DNA of 64,000 bases from Vreelandella salicampi (lineage in GTDB: Bacteria > Pseudomonadota > Gammaproteobacteria > Pseudomonadales > Halomonadaceae): NCBI RefSeq assembly GCF_013415105.1, contig NZ_JACCDF010000002.1, forward strand, positions 124,001 to 188,000, given 5' to 3'. The position numbers and the translations under genes were made by a program. Of the stretch, positions 15,432 through 24,002 are shown one piece after another. Every line of letters starts with the position of its first letter. Position 1 is the first letter of the stretch. The notes beneath the pieces were generated by a model. That model searched no databases, had not been told where the DNA came from, and was given only the letters and a program-made list of their open reading frames with translations.

Positions 15432-16007
15432 TTACGAAAGAATATTGTCGTTGGCGTGGTTTTTACGCGGGTTTAAAGGATGCCAGCGCGTTGGGCAGGC
15501 ATTGAGCCGATGGAGGAAATCGTTGATCGCATCGTCATCGAGCTCGGGGTCAAAGCCGCCCAACTTCTCTAACCAGCTGCGGCGAATGACGATATAGGGC
15601 GGGTGCGCCTGGGCAGAGGTGAGAAAACGCTGCAGTAGTCGCGCAGGCAGCGCGGGCGGCGTGAGCCCAACTTGCATGGCATCGAAAAAGTAAGCCTCTA
15701 ACTTTGGGGTTAATCCCGCCCATGTGTCAGGTGCTAACGACTTTGTCTGCAGCGCGATAATCACCCATTCGGTTTTTAATTTGGCAATGGCGTAGTTAAA
15801 GCGCGCCCCTAGTGTAAGCGTAGGCGTTACCAAAAATTGTGCGTGATAATGATGTTGAAGGCGCATTGAGCGCGGGTCAGGCTGTAACGCGGTAATCACG
15901 ATGGGGGCATTTGCCATTTCATTGTAGGGCGAGCGTATATTCGCCAAGTGGCGTGGTAGCTGGGCACCGGTCACTAGAGCATCAAGGATAAAGCAAGCAG
16001 GCCCCAT
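15432..16007 (-). CDS. Hypothetical protein with weak family 2 glycosyltransferase features
   Basis: A 191-residue protein. ARFNYAIAKLKTEWVIIAL in the middle and IRRSWLEKLGGFDPELDDDAI near the end resemble the donor-site helix and the GGFD loop of GT-A (family 2) glycosyltransferases. The N-terminal nucleotide-binding strand and a clear DXD motif are missing, and the protein is shorter than usual. It may be a degenerate or repurposed GT-A fold. GAGAGGA precedes the ATG at 16007. Coordinates are fairly sure, function is not. Confidence 0.55.
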   Translation of the reverse strand: MGPACFILDALVTGAQLPRHLANIRSPYNEMANAPIVITALQPDPRSMRLQHHYHAQFLVTPTLTLGARFNYAIAKLKTEWVIIALQTKSLAPDTWAGLTPKLEAYFFDAMQVGLTPPALPARLLQRFLTSAQAHPPYIVIRRSWLEKLGGFDPELDDDAINDFLHRLNACPTRWHPLNPRKNHANDNILS

Positions 16008-16042
16008 TAACCGATCCTCTCAAAGGCATTCAGCCTCTACGA

Positions 16043-16087
16043 ATGTTTTAAGCAGCTATGTTTTAAGCAGCCAAGTTTTCAGCGGTT
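16043..16087. repeat. 15-bp tandem triplication
   Basis: Units ATGTTTTAAGCAGCT, ATGTTTTAAGCAGCC and AAGTTTTCAGCGGTT follow each other upstream of the gene at 15432-16007. The first two differ at one base, the third is more diverged. The rest of 16008-16558 holds the glnA control sites listed separately and no gene I can support. Confidence 0.8.
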
Positions 16088-16223
16088 AGCCGCGATGTTA
16101 GTCGCCGTGGCGTTTATCACGAGAAAATGAGCCCTCATAGTCTATTTGTAATCAAGTGTAGTTGTTAGTTCATTTTTGTATCAATCGCATTTTAGTGTGA
16201 AAATACGCAGCGTTAGCGTTGGA

Positions 16224-16240
16224 TGCTCTTATTTGGTGCA
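16224..16240 (+). promoter_or_regulatory. NtrC box 1 of glnA
   Basis: TGCTCTTATTTGGTGCA matches the enterobacterial NtrC site TGCACTAAATTGGTGCA at 14 of 17 positions. Its centre is 31 bp (about three helical turns) from box 2, an arrangement like the strong paired sites of E. coli glnA. It lies about 195 bp upstream of the predicted sigma-54 start. Confidence 0.7.
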
Positions 16241-16254
16241 TATAGTTTTGCTGT

Positions 16255-16271
16255 TGCGTTATTTCGGTGCA
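16255..16271 (+). promoter_or_regulatory. NtrC box 2 of glnA
   Basis: TGCGTTATTTCGGTGCA matches the NtrC consensus at 12 of 17 positions, with the GGTGCA half intact. Together with box 1 it could form an enhancer for the sigma-54 promoter at 16401-16416. Confidence 0.55.
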
Positions 16272-16400
16272 GATTATGTGTATAAGCGACGGCTGTGGCG
16301 GATATATCGCCTCCCTGCAACATAAGGGCGCATAATGGTATGAAATTAAATATAATAAAAACAGGTGTTTGCGTTTTTGTTTTCTTTTGTGGTGCAAGGT

Positions 16401-16416
16401 TGGCATATTCCCTGCA
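16401..16416 (+). promoter_or_regulatory. glnA: Sigma-54 promoter of glnA
   Basis: TGGCATATTCCCTGCA has the invariant GG and GC separated by 10 bp, as required at -24/-12. It is 143 bp upstream of the glnA start and downstream of the two NtrC boxes. Expression of glnA should therefore rise under nitrogen limitation through NtrB/NtrC encoded nearby. Confidence 0.75.
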
Positions 16417-16558
16417 TGGTTGTTACCAGCGGCTAATGACGTAGGCAGGCGCTGCCTTGACGTGCTAAAACAGTAGCCGATTTACCCTTTGCGCCAAGTC
16501 ATTGCCTCGGCAATTCGGGCGCGCAGAAATGCTAATTACGTTTACACCGGAGGACACC

Positions 16559-17965
16559 ATGTCAGCCAAGACGCTTGCACTGATCGAAGAACACGACATT
16601 AAGTGGGTCGACCTACGCTTTACCGATACCCGCGGTAAAGAGCAGCACGTCACCATCCCGGCGCGCGATGTCGATGAAGAATTTTTTGAAAACGGCCAGA
16701 TGTTCGACGGCTCTTCCATCAACGGTTGGAAGGGTATCAACGAGTCTGACATGATCCTGAGCCCGGAAGACGGCAGCGCCTATCTCGACCCCTTCACCGA
16801 AGACGCCACGCTGGTGCTCCGCTGCGATATCATCGAGCCAGCGACCATGCAGGGCTATGATCGTGATCCGCGCTCCATCGCTAAGCGCGCAGAAGCGTAC
16901 TTGCAGTCGACTGGCTTGGGCGATACCGCTTTCTTTGGCCCAGAGCCTGAGTTCTTTATCTTTGACGAGGTGCACTGGAAGTCGGATATCGAAGGCTCCA
17001 TGTACAAAATCTCCTCGGAAGAGGGCGCTTGGTCGACGGATCGTCAGGTCGAAGGCGGCAACCTAGGCCACCGTCCGCGCGTGAAAGGCGGCTACTTCCC
17101 GGTGCCGCCGGTCGATAGCTTCCACGATATGCGTGGCGCGATGTGTAACACCCTGGAAGCGATTGGTCAGTCCGTTGAGGTTCACCACCACGAAGTGGCG
17201 AATGCCGGCCAGAACGAAATCGGCGTCAAGTTCAACACGCTGGTGAAAAAGGCCGATGAAGTACAGGAAATGAAGTATGTGATCCACAACGTGGCGCATG
17301 CTTACGGCAAAACCGCGACCTTCATGCCGAAGCCGATTGTGGGCGATAACGGTTCGGGCATGCACGTTCACCAGTCGTTCTGGAAAGATGGCCAAAACCA
17401 GTTCGCTGGCGATGAATACGCCGGTCTGTCTGAAATGGCGCTTTATTACATCGGCGGTATCATCAAGCACGCCCGTGCGCTGAATGCGTTCACCAATGCC
17501 TCGACCAACTCTTACAAGCGTTTGGTGCCGGGCTTTGAAGCGCCGGTTATGCTCGCCTACAGCGCCCGTAACCGTTCGGCGTCGATTCGTATCCCTTATA
17601 CCGCAAGCCCGAAAGGCAAGCGTGTGGAGCTGCGCTTCCCTGATCCCACCGCTAACCCGTACCTGTGCTTCTCGGCGATGCTGATGGCGGGTATCGATGG
17701 CATCAAGAACAAGATCCACCCGGGCGATGCGATGGATAAAAACCTCTACGACCTGCCGCCGGAAGAGGGTAAGTCCGTACCGACCGTGGCTCACAGCTTG
17801 GATCAGGCGCTGGAAGCGCTCGACGCTGACCGCGCCTTCTTGACCGAAGGTGGCGTGTTCTCCGACGAAATGATCGATGCCTACATTGAGCTTAAGATGG
17901 AAGACGTGGACCGCCTGCGCATGGCCACGCACCCGCTTGAGTTCGATATGTATTACAGCTGCTAA
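16559..17965 (+). CDS. glnA: Glutamine synthetase, type I
   Basis: A 468-residue GSI-beta enzyme, the normal length, which makes glutamine from glutamate, ammonia and ATP. The start at 16559 ([20 protein letters not shown]) follows [18 protein letters not shown] and [12 protein letters not shown]-type motifs (here [15 protein letters not shown]) are present, as is the adenylylation tyrosine at residue 397 in [10 protein letters not shown]. It should thus be regulated by adenylylation as well as by transcription. It is followed by a strong terminator. Confidence 0.98.
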   Translation: MSAKTLALIEEHDIKWVDLRFTDTRGKEQHVTIPARDVDEEFFENGQMFDGSSINGWKGINESDMILSPEDGSAYLDPFTEDATLVLRCDIIEPATMQGYDRDPRSIAKRAEAYLQSTGLGDTAFFGPEPEFFIFDEVHWKSDIEGSMYKISSEEGAWSTDRQVEGGNLGHRPRVKGGYFPVPPVDSFHDMRGAMCNTLEAIGQSVEVHHHEVANAGQNEIGVKFNTLVKKADEVQEMKYVIHNVAHAYGKTATFMPKPIVGDNGSGMHVHQSFWKDGQNQFAGDEYAGLSEMALYYIGGIIKHARALNAFTNASTNSYKRLVPGFEAPVMLAYSARNRSASIRIPYTASPKGKRVELRFPDPTANPYLCFSAMLMAGIDGIKNKIHPGDAMDKNLYDLPPEEGKSVPTVAHSLDQALEALDADRAFLTEGGVFSDEMIDAYIELKMEDVDRLRMATHPLEFDMYYSC

Positions 17966-18002
17966 GTACCGGTTGCTAAGTACCAGCTGTTAAGCACTGC
18001 GG
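17961..18002. repeat. 14-bp tandem triplication at the glnA stop codon
   Basis: GCTAAGTACCGGTT, GCTAAGTACCAGCT and GTTAAGCACTGCGG are successive units; the first one contains the last base pairs and stop codon of glnA. The extra copies lie in the 3' untranslated region, between the gene and its terminator. Confidence 0.8.
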
Positions 18003-18032
18003 TTAAAATCTCTCATCAAAGGTGAGACGATC

Positions 18033-18065
18033 AGAAGCCCCGCCTTGGCGGGGCTTCTGCATTTT
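18033..18065 (+). terminator. Terminator of glnA
   Basis: An 11- to 12-bp GC-rich stem (AGAAGCCCCGCC/GGCGGGGCTTCT, loop TT) at 18033-18058, followed by GCATTTT. The T-run is short but the stem is very strong. Confidence 0.8.
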
Positions 18066-18120
18066 AATGGCGGTGTTTATGACCAGTCGCTTTTCACGCG
18101 TCTGATGTAGGGAGATAGCC

Positions 18121-18645
18121 ATGCAACATATACAAGCGGTAAGAATAGCGGCTCTCCTGTTAGGCGCGCTGCTGGCCGCTCCGCTGTCGGCGCAGACCGT
18201 CTACCGCGTGGTGGACGAGCAAGGGCGTGTGACCTATACCGATAACCCCGCTAGCGGCGGGGATGAAGTGGAGGTGGCACCGTTGCCGAATGTGTCCTCC
18301 TCGCGCGCTGTTACGCCAAAAGCGTCGACCGAGGCGCCTAAACGTAGCGCCCCTGGGCGACCGTTTATGCCCTACGACCGCTTTATGATCGAAAAGCCCA
18401 GCGACAACGCGCGCTTGGCGAGCCCGACCACGGCGGTAGAACTTTCGGTGAGCCCGAGACTGCGCGATGACCATCAGGTGCGCCTGCGTGTTAACGGTGA
18501 GGTAAGCCAGTCGGCGCTGCACAGCGAGGCGTTTTGGTTGGCGAATTTACCCGCCGGCACTCATCGGTTGCAGGCAGAGCTACTCGATAGCCAAGGGCGC
18601 GTGCGCCATCAAACGCCACCGGTGCATCTCACGATTGAACCTTAA
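18121..18645 (+). CDS. Exported DUF4124 domain protein
   Basis: A 174-residue protein with a signal peptide (cleavage near PLSAQT) directly followed by the DUF4124 core VYRVVDEQGRVTYTDNP. The C-terminal half looks like an Ig-like or beta-sandwich domain (VELSVSPRLRDDHQVRLRVN and AGTHRLQAELLDSQG). A DUF4124 gene between glnA and ntrB is a recurring arrangement in gammaproteobacteria as far as I know. The role is unknown, probably in the envelope. Confidence 0.85.
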   Translation: MQHIQAVRIAALLLGALLAAPLSAQTVYRVVDEQGRVTYTDNPASGGDEVEVAPLPNVSSSRAVTPKASTEAPKRSAPGRPFMPYDRFMIEKPSDNARLASPTTAVELSVSPRLRDDHQVRLRVNGEVSQSALHSEAFWLANLPAGTHRLQAELLDSQGRVRHQTPPVHLTIEP

Positions 18646-18662
18646 TGCACACTATTGGTGCA
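18646..18662 (+). promoter_or_regulatory. NtrC box upstream of ntrBC
   Basis: TGCACACTATTGGTGCA, a near-perfect palindrome, matches the NtrC consensus at 14 of 17 positions. It starts directly after the DUF4124 stop codon, about 145 bp upstream of the predicted sigma-54 start of ntrBC. It indicates autoregulation of the two-component system. Confidence 0.75.
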
Positions 18663-18772
18663 TTATGAGTTAGGCAACGTAAGGGCTATGCGCCGTCAGT
18701 GCGCAAAGGCATCGGCGTCGTGCGCGCCAAGCGTGCAGCCTGGATGCGTTTTTTCACCCCCATCGCGATAGC

Positions 18773-18788
18773 TGGCGTACTTTTTGCA
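18773..18788 (+). promoter_or_regulatory. Sigma-54 promoter of ntrBC
   Basis: TGGCGTACTTTTTGCA has TGGC and TTGCA at the -24 and -12 positions with the GG and GC exactly 10 bp apart. With the NtrC box at 18646 it forms a complete NtrC-dependent promoter. The predicted start falls in the tandem repeat at 18790-18837. Confidence 0.7.
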
Positions 18789-18789
18789 G

Positions 18790-18837
18790 GTACTTTTACA
18801 AGTACTTTGACAAGTGCTTTGACAGGTACTGCTTGCA
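18790..18837. repeat. 12-bp tandem repeat in the ntrBC leader
   Basis: GTACTTTTACAA, GTACTTTGACAA, GTGCTTTGACAG and a diverged GTACTGCTTGCA follow head to tail. The array starts one base after the sigma-54 -12 element, so it lies at the transcription start and in the 5' leader of ntrB. Copy number could affect spacing or leader structure. Confidence 0.8.
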
Positions 18838-18930
18838 GCTATTTTTGTCATCGTTTTTGTAAATACGTTTTCGGGTAGCCTATCGATGCGTTGATAAGGC
18901 AATTTTTCCGGCGAAGGCCCAGGACACTTC

Positions 18931-20016
18931 ATGTATCAGCGTTTACTCGAACATCTCACCACAGCGGTGCTGCTATTGGACGGCAAACTCACCGTGCGCT
19001 GGATGAATCCGGCAGCAGAGGCGCTTTTGGCCGTGAGCATGAGCCGCGTGAAGGGCGCAAGCCTGGATGCCTTATTGGGCGGCGGCGCGAGTGCTAGCGC
19101 GGGCGTCGGTGACAGCATTGATAGCGTGCTCGCCAAAGCCCGCGATGCGTTCCACCCCTATACGAAGCGGGAGGCGCGCATTGTGCCGCTTAACGGTGAG
19201 CCGTTAACGGTGGATTACACCGTGACCCCGCTCTCCGCCGATGAGCTACTGTTAGAGGTAGAGCCGCGCGACCGGCTGATGCAGATTTCCCGCGAGGAAG
19301 CGCTTACGACGCGCCAAGAGACCATTAAAGTGCTCGCCCGCGGGCTGGCGCACGAAGTGAAAAACCCGCTCGGTGGGATTCGCGGCGCCGCGCAGCTTCT
19401 AGAGCGCGATTTGGATGACCCCGCCCTCAAGGAGTTCACCCGCATCATCGTCGAAGAGGTCGACCGGCTCAAAGACTTGGTTGACTCGATGCTAGGCCCC
19501 AACCACATCGTCAGGCACGAGCCGGTGAATATCCATAAAGTGCTGGAGCGGGTGCGTTCGTTGCTCATCGCCGAACATCCGCAGGTGGAGATGATTCGCG
19601 ACTACGATCCGAGCCTGCCGAATCTCTACGGTGATGAAGCGCAGATGATTCAGGCGGTGTTGAACGTTGCGCGTAACGCCGTGCAAGCGATGACGGATGC
19701 TGGCACGCAAGCGCCAACGTTAATGCTGCGCACCCGCGCGAAGCGCCAATTCACCCTGGGGGCGGAGCGCCACCGGCTGGTGAGCGAGGTCAGCATTATC
19801 GATAACGGCCCCGGGATCCCCGAACCGCTGCAGGAGACGCTGTTTTACCCCATGGTCTCCGGGCGCGCTGAGGGCAGTGGGCTGGGGCTTTCGATTGCGC
19901 AGTCGATCCTGCATCAGCACCAGGGGTTGATCGAGTGCGAATCGTACCCCGGCCATACCGAATTCCGTTTATTGATCCCCTTATTTGTTGATTCATCGGA
20001 GACGCGCGATGACTGA
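18931..20016 (+). CDS. ntrB: Nitrogen regulation sensor kinase NtrB (GlnL)
   Basis: A 361-residue soluble histidine kinase. An N-terminal PAS domain (LLEHLTTAVLLLDGKLTVRW onward) is followed by the H box GLAHEVKNPLGGIRGAAQLL with the phospho-acceptor His at 141, then the N box (NVARNAVQAM) and the G boxes DNGPGIPEP and GSGLGLSIAQSI. It phosphorylates NtrC when nitrogen is scarce and, with PII, dephosphorylates it. The stop overlaps the ntrC start by 8 bp. Regulated by its own NtrC box and sigma-54 promoter. Confidence 0.96.
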   Translation: MYQRLLEHLTTAVLLLDGKLTVRWMNPAAEALLAVSMSRVKGASLDALLGGGASASAGVGDSIDSVLAKARDAFHPYTKREARIVPLNGEPLTVDYTVTPLSADELLLEVEPRDRLMQISREEALTTRQETIKVLARGLAHEVKNPLGGIRGAAQLLERDLDDPALKEFTRIIVEEVDRLKDLVDSMLGPNHIVRHEPVNIHKVLERVRSLLIAEHPQVEMIRDYDPSLPNLYGDEAQMIQAVLNVARNAVQAMTDAGTQAPTLMLRTRAKRQFTLGAERHRLVSEVSIIDNGPGIPEPLQETLFYPMVSGRAEGSGLGLSIAQSILHQHQGLIECESYPGHTEFRLLIPLFVDSSETRDD

Positions 20017-21439
20017 GTCAAGCCGTAACGACGTTGCCCGCGTGGTGATTGTCGATGATGACCGTGCCATTCGCTGGGTGTTAGAGCGCGCCCTGGCGCA
20101 ACCGGATTTAGCGGTTGAGTGCATCGAACGCGCCGACACCGTACTGGAGCGTTTGATCAATGACCCGCCCGATGTGCTGGTGACCGATATCCGTATGCCG
20201 GGTATCGACGGGTTGGATCTTATGGCGCGTATCCGTGAGGCGCACCCGGATTTGCCGGTCATCGTGATGACCGCGCACTCGGATCTGGATAGCGCCGTGG
20301 CTTCTTACCAAGGCGGCGCCTTTGAGTATCTGCCCAAGCCGTTCGATGTGGATGAAGCGCTGGCGCTGGTGCGCCGGGCGGTGGCGCATGCGCGTGAACG
20401 CCAGCGGCCCATCACCGCCCCGGAGGGGATCAACGCTGAAATCATCGGTGAAGCCCCGGCGATGCAGGAGGTGTTTCGCGCCATCGGGCGGTTGTCGCAT
20501 TCGCACATTACGGTGCTGATCAACGGCGAATCAGGCACGGGGAAAGAGCGCGTGGCGCAAGCGCTGCACCAGCACAGCCCACGCGCGGGCAAGGCGTTTA
20601 TTGCGCTTAATATGGCGGCCATCCCACGGGATTTGATCGAATCCGAGTTGTTTGGCCATGAGAAGGGCGCCTTTACCGGCGCGACCGCGCAGCGCCAAGG
20701 GCGCTTTGAGCAGTCCAACGGCGGCACGTTATTTCTGGATGAGATCGGCGATATGCCCGCCGAAGCGCAAACGCGCTTGCTGCGGGTGCTGGCCGATGGT
20801 GAGTTTTATCGCGTGGGGGGCCATACGCCGGTCAAGGTGGATGTGCGTATCATCGCCGCAACGCACCAAAACCTGGAATCGCTGGTGGAGGAAGGGGGCT
20901 TTCGTGAAGATCTGTTTCATCGCTTGAACGTGATTCGTATTCACCTGCCGCGACTTTCCGAGCGACGCGAGGATATCCCCCGGTTGTCCCGCCACTTTCT
21001 CGCCGAAGCGGCCAAAGAGCTTTCCACCGAGATCAAAGTGCTCACCCCTGAGGCCGAAGCGCACTTAACGCGGTTGCCGTGGCCGGGTAACGTGCGGCAG
21101 TTGGAAAACATCTGCCGCTGGCTGACGGTCATGGCGTCTGGGCGCGAAATTCTGGTGGAAGACCTGCCCCCCGAGCTTCGAGCCGTGAGCCCCGCCGAAG
21201 GCTCAGCGTTCGGCGATTGGCGCAGCGCTTTTCGCGAATGGGCCGACCATGCCCTGGCGGAAGGCCATACGCACTTACTGGAAGAGGCGGTACCGGATTT
21301 TGAACGCATTCTGATCGAGACGGCGCTCAAGCACACCGGCGGGCGCAAAGGCGAAGCGGCGGAGCTTTTGGGGTGGGGGCGCAATACGCTCACCCGCAAA
21401 CTTAAAACGCTGCTGCCAGCGCTGGCCGATGATGTCTAG
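20009..21439 (+). CDS. ntrC: Nitrogen response regulator NtrC (GlnG)
   Basis: A 476-residue sigma-54 activator. The receiver domain has the acidic pair DDD near residue 16 and the phospho-acceptor Asp60 (VLVTDIRMPG). The AAA+ domain has Walker A GESGTGKERVAQ and the sigma-54 contact loop GAFTGA intact, then GTLFLDEIGD. A Fis-type helix-turn-helix (LLGWGRNTLTRKLKTL) ends the protein. The start at 20009 (MTESSRNDVA) overlaps the end of ntrB. NtrC would bind the boxes at 16224, 16255 and 18646. Confidence 0.97.
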   Translation: MTESSRNDVARVVIVDDDRAIRWVLERALAQPDLAVECIERADTVLERLINDPPDVLVTDIRMPGIDGLDLMARIREAHPDLPVIVMTAHSDLDSAVASYQGGAFEYLPKPFDVDEALALVRRAVAHARERQRPITAPEGINAEIIGEAPAMQEVFRAIGRLSHSHITVLINGESGTGKERVAQALHQHSPRAGKAFIALNMAAIPRDLIESELFGHEKGAFTGATAQRQGRFEQSNGGTLFLDEIGDMPAEAQTRLLRVLADGEFYRVGGHTPVKVDVRIIAATHQNLESLVEEGGFREDLFHRLNVIRIHLPRLSERREDIPRLSRHFLAEAAKELSTEIKVLTPEAEAHLTRLPWPGNVRQLENICRWLTVMASGREILVEDLPPELRAVSPAEGSAFGDWRSAFREWADHALAEGHTHLLEEAVPDFERILIETALKHTGGRKGEAAELLGWGRNTLTRKLKTLLPALADDV

Positions 21440-21543
21440 CGGGTGCGCCATTGTTCGCCGTTGGCATGACAGTATGACGTATATCATGACGCCATAGAGG
21501 AAAGCGCGTTAGCGTATCGCTCTTGTTTAGCCCCCGTCCGTTA

Positions 21544-22740
21544 ATGACAAAAAGAGCCAACGATATGCCAAGCCCGATGCCAGCACACTCCGAACGTCGA
21601 AGCGACCCGAGTATTGCTAAGCCGGCCGAGACATCATGGGTTTCCAACACTGTAAGTGCCTTAAGCGATACGTTGACGACCCGCCACCATAGCCGCGATT
21701 TTATCTTTGCCCATGGTCATTATCTGCGCAGCCGCGTGATGGCCGTGGGGTTTATTTTTTTACTCCTTTCGCCGCTTTGGCTATTAATTGATACGTTGAT
21801 GCTGCCCCGAAGCGTACAAAGCTACACGCTGACCGGGCGTGTCGTGATGATGCTCGGCTTTGCCGCTGTGGTGTGGTGGGCTTGGCGTAGCGAAGAGAGC
21901 ATTCGTCGCATCCGCTTTAGCGCCGGCGCTTTGATCGCGCTGCCCGCGCTCTTTTATGCGCTGGTGTTGAGCGTCCTCCCCAGCGGCGCGAATCAAGCGC
22001 TGGTGGGCTACGGTTTTATCCCCTTTTTGCTCGTCGCCGCATTAAGCGTGTTTCCGTTTACGCTGTTGGAATCGCTGCTGGCGGGGCTTCTGCTGCAGGT
22101 GCTGTTGGTCTTTGCTCAGCACGTTAACGGTAGCTGGCTGACGCCGGCGGGGCTTGAAGCCCAGTGGCTATTGGCGACGTTGCTGATCGTGGCGTTAACC
22201 GCTAACCATTTTCAGCTCAGCCTATTGCTGCGGCTGTATCGTCAGGCAACCCACGATGCGCTGACAGGCCTTTTAAACCGCGGGGCGATGGAGCGGCGAC
22301 TGGCCGAGATCGAGCGGGAAGAAGCGCGGACCGGCAAACAGGTGCCTTATGCGCTGTTGATGCTGGATATCGACTACTTTAAACGCGTTAACGACACCCA
22401 TGGCCACTCGGTGGGGGATAAAGTACTGCGTGAGTTTGCCCGCCTGATTGCCCTGCAGGTGCGCGCCGGAGATTTCGTTGCCCGCTATGGGGGCGAGGAA
22501 TTTGTGGTCGTGCTGCTGGGTGCGGACATCGAAAACGCGACCTACGTGGCAGAGCGAATTCGCCAAGCGGTGGAAGGCGCTACGCTGTTCGACCACGACG
22601 GCAACCCCGTCCCGGTCACCACCAGTATCGGCGTTGCCTGCCCGGAAGAACCGCTAAGCAGCGAGGCAACACTGAAAATTGCCGATGAGCGCCTTTACTT
22701 CGCCAAAGAAGGCGGTCGCAACCGCGTGAATAACGGCTAG
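21544..22740 (+). CDS. Membrane diguanylate cyclase
   Basis: A 398-residue protein with about five to six membrane segments (residues ~60-220), then a GGDEF domain: LYRQATHDALTGLLNR, LDIDYFKRVND, and the active loop RYGGEEF. RAGD five residues upstream is a canonical inhibitory I-site (RxxD), so product inhibition by c-di-GMP is expected. The membrane part probably senses an unknown signal. The start is uncertain: 21544 and 21565 are ATGs, 21523 is a TTG, and none has a strong ribosome site. Confidence 0.9.
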   Translation: MTKRANDMPSPMPAHSERRSDPSIAKPAETSWVSNTVSALSDTLTTRHHSRDFIFAHGHYLRSRVMAVGFIFLLLSPLWLLIDTLMLPRSVQSYTLTGRVVMMLGFAAVVWWAWRSEESIRRIRFSAGALIALPALFYALVLSVLPSGANQALVGYGFIPFLLVAALSVFPFTLLESLLAGLLLQVLLVFAQHVNGSWLTPAGLEAQWLLATLLIVALTANHFQLSLLLRLYRQATHDALTGLLNRGAMERRLAEIEREEARTGKQVPYALLMLDIDYFKRVNDTHGHSVGDKVLREFARLIALQVRAGDFVARYGGEEFVVVLLGADIENATYVAERIRQAVEGATLFDHDGNPVPVTTSIGVACPEEPLSSEATLKIADERLYFAKEGGRNRVNNG

Positions 22741-22744
22741 CGGG

Positions 22745-23677
22745 TTATGGTTCATTTACGGATTGTGGCTCATTTAAAAGATATGGTTCATCTAAAAGAT
22801 AAAGCGCATCGGCGAGTGTGGTATCCGGCGGATCGCACTCAAGTGTGCTGGGCATGAGGGCCATGTGCACATCAACCCCCAGCGCGCTGAGTTGGTGCGG
22901 CACGCCATCGCCGTAGGCTAAGTGCCCAACGCCCATTAGCCCCACGGCCAGGTAACCCGCCCGTGTGGCATCCGCAAGGGCGCTGGCCATTGCGACATCC
23001 CACGTCAGCTGGGCATTGAGAAAGCGTTCAAACGCCGCTTCGGGCGGTTCATCATCGCCGTGCCCCATGGGGTGGGCGTCAAACGTCTCTTTTAGCCGCT
23101 GACGGTAAGCGTCGCTTGGGTTAGCCGGCGCTGGGATATAGTGGCGGTTTTCTGCCGCCACCGCGTCAAACCCTTCCGATGCCAGCGTTTGGCGGAGTGC
23201 CGGACGAATATTGAGCGCCAGTAGCGGGATTTGCTCCATGCGCGCGAAGTGCAAAATGGGCCAGTAAAGCTCAGCATTAAACCCCCAGGCGTTGTGCCAA
23301 TCGCTTTCGGCGAGAAAGGCCTCCTCACTGAGCTCCCCCGCGACCCAGGCGTCTAACGCGGGCTGGGCGTCGCGCGGTAGCATCTCTAACCCGATCACCA
23401 AGTTGTCGCGATGGGCAGCAAGCCCTGCCAGCGTATGCAGCTGCCAGCGATGATGCGTCACTTGGTCATGGTGCTCGCCGAGTAACACTACGTCTTGCCG
23501 CGCCGCTTGCGCGAACAGCGCTGGGGCTGAAACCGTCACGCCGTTTTGCCACCAACTGCCAGGCATTAAGGTCTCCGCCGATGCCTCAGACGATACGCAT
23601 TCGCTGGCCTGAGCGGTCGATAAAAAACTTAGCGCCAATACGGCGAAAGCGGGCGTTAAGGCGCGGCTAAAGAGCAT
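22745..23677 (-). CDS. ChaN family (Tiki-like) putative haem- or metal-linked lipoprotein homologue
   Basis: A 310-residue protein with a signal peptide ending near STAQASEC; whether the Cys is lipidated is unclear because the preceding residues are not a standard lipobox. The ChaN/DUF399 signature is present: DVVLLGEHHDQVTHHRWQL, then GLEMLPRDAQPALD and, near the end, YLAVGLMGVGHLAYGDGVP. The GEHHD/GxGH residues form the active-site-like pocket of this superfamily; ChaN itself binds haem. The C-terminus carries a repeat-encoded tail (LLDEP, LLNEP, SVNEP). Convergent with the diguanylate cyclase gene (4 bp apart). Confidence 0.82.
   Translation of the reverse strand: MLFSRALTPAFAVLALSFLSTAQASECVSSEASAETLMPGSWWQNGVTVSAPALFAQAARQDVVLLGEHHDQVTHHRWQLHTLAGLAAHRDNLVIGLEMLPRDAQPALDAWVAGELSEEAFLAESDWHNAWGFNAELYWPILHFARMEQIPLLALNIRPALRQTLASEGFDAVAAENRHYIPAPANPSDAYRQRLKETFDAHPMGHGDDEPPEAAFERFLNAQLTWDVAMASALADATRAGYLAVGLMGVGHLAYGDGVPHQLSALGVDVHMALMPSTLECDPPDTTLADALYLLDEPYLLNEPQSVNEP
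22749..22802. repeat. 18-bp tandem triplication in the 3' end of the chaN-like gene
   Basis: Units GGTTCATTTACGGATTGT, GGCTCATTTAAAAGATAT and GGTTCATCTAAAAGATAA keep the reading frame and encode three six-residue repeats ending in EP at the very C-terminus. Confidence 0.8.
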
Positions 23678-23715
23678 GGCATCGTCCTGGGGTGATGGTT
23701 TAGCGGTCCTAGGGG

Positions 23716-23886
23716 TTAATTGGCCTCAAGTTTCTGAATCTCTGCAAGCAGGCCTTCCGCTTCTTCGGTCAGCGTGGCGTTAGCGCGCATATCGCCGTTA
23801 CGCGATGCTTCCATCGCTTGTTGTAGCTTGCGCTCGTAATCCTGCTGCAGTTTCTTTTTGGGGTCGCGCTTAAATATACCAAACAT
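23716..23886 (-). CDS. DUF6435 family small protein
   Basis: A 56-residue protein starting MFGIFKRDPKKKLQQDYERK, the typical opening of this family of short, charged, coiled-coil proteins. GGAGCC/GAGG sits just upstream of the ATG at 23886. The longer in-frame reading upstream has no family similarity. Function unknown; probably cytoplasmic. It lies 38 bp upstream of the chaN-like gene. Confidence 0.8.
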   Translation of the reverse strand: MFGIFKRDPKKKLQQDYERKLQQAMEASRNGDMRANATLTEEAEGLLAEIQKLEAN

Positions 23887-24002
23887 GGGGGAGGCTCCTC
23901 TGTTGTGTATACTATTTGTAGAGGTTTTGTTTGCCTGTGTCCAATGTTGCCGCCCGATCATTACGCGGTAACAGCCTTGGATGCCGTTTCGGCGCTGCGC
24001 TT

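Noticed and set aside
16170-16406. 78-codon ORF upstream of glnA on the minus strand
   Set aside because: Covers the NtrC boxes and the sigma-54 promoter, has low-complexity basic start and no ribosome site.
17063-17932. 289-codon open frame antisense to glnA
   Set aside because: Shadow of a highly conserved GC-rich gene; no ribosome site and no family resemblance.
18696-18932. ORF with repeated CQST/CKST on the minus strand upstream of ntrB
   Set aside because: It is the 12-bp tandem repeat read as protein, over the predicted sigma-54 promoter and ntrB leader.
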